Source of the DNA: Bacteroidales bacterium
GTDB lineage: Bacteria > Bacteroidota > Bacteroidia > Bacteroidales > P3
Direction: 5' to 3'
DNA: 6,387 nucleotides
NCBI GenBank assembly: GCA_017560705.1
Contig: JAFZEK010000087.1
Location: 1-6,387, forward strand
Shown: in pieces, positions 5,344-6,387 of the stretch
Layout: every line of letters starts with the position of its first letter
Position numbering within the stretch: the stretch's first letter is position 1
Notes under the pieces: generated by a model
What the model saw: only the letters and a program-made list of their open reading frames with translations
Told to the model about the DNA's origin: nothing
The model's database searches: none
Program-made: the position numbers and the translations under genes

Positions 5344-5560
5344 ATGATCGCAACGCCTGATGGCTGCGACGTGGCGAGACGTGCCGTTGGCGGCGTCTTT
5401 ACAATGGCGTGTTTTTATCTGTCGTATCAACAGATACACCGCATATAAATCAACGATTAATTATTACCGCACAACAATATACATCCGATATATTTGCCTC
5501 GTGTAGAGACGCGCCAACGGCACGTCTCTCATTGTCGAAGCCGCTAGGCGTTGCGACCAT
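5344..5560. mobile_element. REPIN/MITE-like inverted repeat pair
   Basis: The left arm (5344-5403) and right arm (5502-5560) are inverted copies of about 60 nt with roughly 80% identity and one single-base gap. Both contain TCGCAACGCCT at the outer end and the core GAGACGTGCCGTTGGCG towards the centre, next to a CGTCT-type stretch. Each core is itself an imperfect palindrome (GAGACGTGCC...GGCGTCTT), the form typical of REP elements. The spacer (5404-5501) is A/T-rich and codes for nothing convincing. No transposase is present, so it would depend on a REP-associated or other transposase elsewhere. I found no clear target-site duplication. 5561-5732 holds only a TAGGAGTCT direct repeat (5651 and 5695) and a 7-bp inverted repeat (5678-5684 with 5702-5708). 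Confidence 0.65.
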
Positions 5561-5732
5561 ATTAAATCCAAATCCAACGTTATATTTTTTGCAGATTATG
5601 CCTGAGTGTATATGGATATTAATCAATGCTTTATTTTTCCGATAAGTTTTTAGGAGTCTGTTGCTTAGGAGCGTGAATTTGTAGGGAAAGAGGCTAGGAG
5701 TCTACAAAGAAAATATTTTTTGCAAAAAAATG

Positions 5733-5762
5733 TTTGGAATATTAGAAAAATGTGTATATTTG
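5733..5762 (+). promoter_or_regulatory. Promoter for the exported-protein gene, Bacteroidota type
   Basis: TTTG (5733-5736) is separated by 18 nt from TATATTTG (5755-5762), a match to the TAnnTTTG element. The spacer is one base shorter than usual. Transcription should begin around 5768, leaving a leader of about 230 nt before the next gene. Confidence 0.7.
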
Positions 5763-5797
5763 CAGCGTAGACATAGTGTTATAAAAATATCATTGTT

Positions 5798-5854
5798 ATG
5801 TATAAAATATTAAAACATAGCGAATTGTTTCATCAGAAACGTCCTAAGCAATAG
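5798..5854 (+). CDS. Possible leader peptide, 18 codons
   Basis: A short ORF beginning MYKILKHSELF and ending RPKQ-stop lies about 30 nt after the predicted transcription start. Its stop codon touches the 5' base of the hairpin at 5853-5892, which is the usual geometry of a translated leader that controls a downstream structure. A smaller hairpin (GTTTC/GAAAC, 5827-5831 with 5836-5840) lies inside it. The peptide has no striking run of one amino acid (two His, four Lys), and chance alone could produce an ORF this short. Confidence 0.3.
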   Translation: MYKILKHSELFHQKRPKQ

Positions 5855-5892
5855 CTGCTAAATATGATAAGATATTCAAATTTTTAGCAGCT
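5853..5892 (+). promoter_or_regulatory. Leader hairpin upstream of the exported-protein gene
   Basis: AGCTGCTAAA (5853-5862) pairs perfectly with TTTAGCAGCT (5883-5892) around a 20-nt loop that can form a small inner stem. A run of six Ts follows only 16 nt later (5908-5913), so it is not a classical terminator. It may be an attenuator, an mRNA stabiliser or the 3' part of a small RNA. Confidence 0.5.
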
Positions 5893-5999
5893 GTGTATTT
5901 CTGGTTCTTTTTTGTGAGATAAAAGTTTAGAGAGATAAAAATTAATATCTTTCGATGTTTATATATATTATATTGATAATTTTAAAATTAGTTTACAAT

Positions 6000-6387
6000 A
6001 TGAAACGCATAACTATTATATTTTTATTATTTTGTGGGGTAAATGTTTTTGCTCAGTCGTTGGATACATTACGCATAGGAGTTCAGTATCGCGACCCGAC
6101 TTATAATTATATGTGTTGGATAGATGAGCATCCTGGGGCGTTTTGGGAAGTCCTTGAAGGTTCACCTATTTATCCCAAGATTCAAGCTGTTGGATTTAAC
6201 AATGAAGGACCTCTTACGATGATAGGCATAGCATGTGCTATAGAGATAAGAACTTATGAAGGAGAAGAGAATACGGATACTTTAGCCGAATATTTTCAGG
6301 TGTATGAGGTGGATAAAAGCGATTCAAGTTTCCGAAAAGTGGCAGAAGCAAGGTGGGATACTTTTCGGCCTACCAAGTGCATGGAGC
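6000..6387 (+). CDS. Exported protein of unknown function, N-terminal part
   Basis: I do not recognise this protein. The reading frame is open from the ATG at 6000 to the window edge, giving 129 residues. Residues 1-18 form a signal peptide (KR, then the hydrophobic ITIIFLLFCGVNVFA) with a good signal peptidase I site VFA|QS. It lacks a lipobox, so the protein should be released to the periplasm or exported further. The mature part begins LDTLRIGVQYRDPTYN. It is rich in Tyr, Trp and acidic residues, contains Cys at 39, 79 and 127, and suggests beta-rich folding. A type IX secretion C-terminal domain would lie beyond the window and cannot be judged. The start follows an A/T-rich leader without a Shine-Dalgarno sequence, as expected here. 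A promoter about 240 nt upstream and a structured leader suggest that its expression is controlled. Confidence 0.8.
   Translation, partial: MKRITIIFLLFCGVNVFAQSLDTLRIGVQYRDPTYNYMCWIDEHPGAFWEVLEGSPIYPKIQAVGFNNEGPLTMIGIACAIEIRTYEGEENTDTLAEYFQVYEVDKSDSSFRKVAEARWDTFRPTKCME

Noticed and set aside
5126..5360. Overlapping ORFs of 70-75 codons on both strands
   Set aside because: They lie in A/T-rich DNA with no recognisable domain, no promoter and opposite-strand overlap, and both run into the REP-like arm.
5409..5645. 78-codon ORF on the plus strand
   Set aside because: It reads across the spacer and right arm of the inverted repeat, and its composition follows the repeat; no domain or start signal supports it.

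Overview
The window looks like the chromosome of a Bacteroidales bacterium (phylum Bacteroidota); I cannot name a genus. The evidence is an HU-HIG type DNA-binding protein, promoters of the Bacteroidota form TTTG-N(18-20)-TAnnTTTG, starts mostly without a Shine-Dalgarno sequence, small Cys-anchored lipoproteins, and a KamA very close to known lysine 2,3-aminomutases.

Layout, left to right. (1) The 3' end of glmS (+) and its terminator. (2) An intergenic region with a tandem array of 22-nt, mostly palindromic units (708-861). (3) A gene for an HU-like nucleoid protein with an acidic, Gly-rich tail (+), followed by a terminator and a separate 19-bp hairpin. (4) Three tandem paralogous genes for tiny Cys-rich lipoproteins (-). 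They have near-identical signal peptides, diverged mature parts and recombined intergenic sequence; the middle copy appears to have lost its ancestral stop by a one-base deletion. (5) kamA (-), with its own terminator and a well-formed promoter that overlaps an inverted repeat. (6) recR (-). (7) About 1.26 kb without a convincing gene (4740-5999). It holds a second 22-nt-period array (4913-5110) with a 50-nt palindrome inside it, a REPIN/MITE-like inverted repeat with ~60-bp arms (5344-5560), and a good promoter driving a ~235-nt leader with an 18-codon ORF and a strong hairpin. (8) The 5' end of a gene for an unrecognised exported protein (+), cut by the window edge.

The housekeeping genes (glmS for amino-sugar synthesis, recR for recombinational repair, kamA for lysine to beta-lysine) do not form one pathway, and each appears to be transcribed separately. 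The unusual content is between the genes: two sequence-unrelated arrays sharing a 22-nt period, a REP-type inverted pair, and a small lipoprotein family evolving by duplication and recombination. I see no sign of a complete new defence or mobile system.
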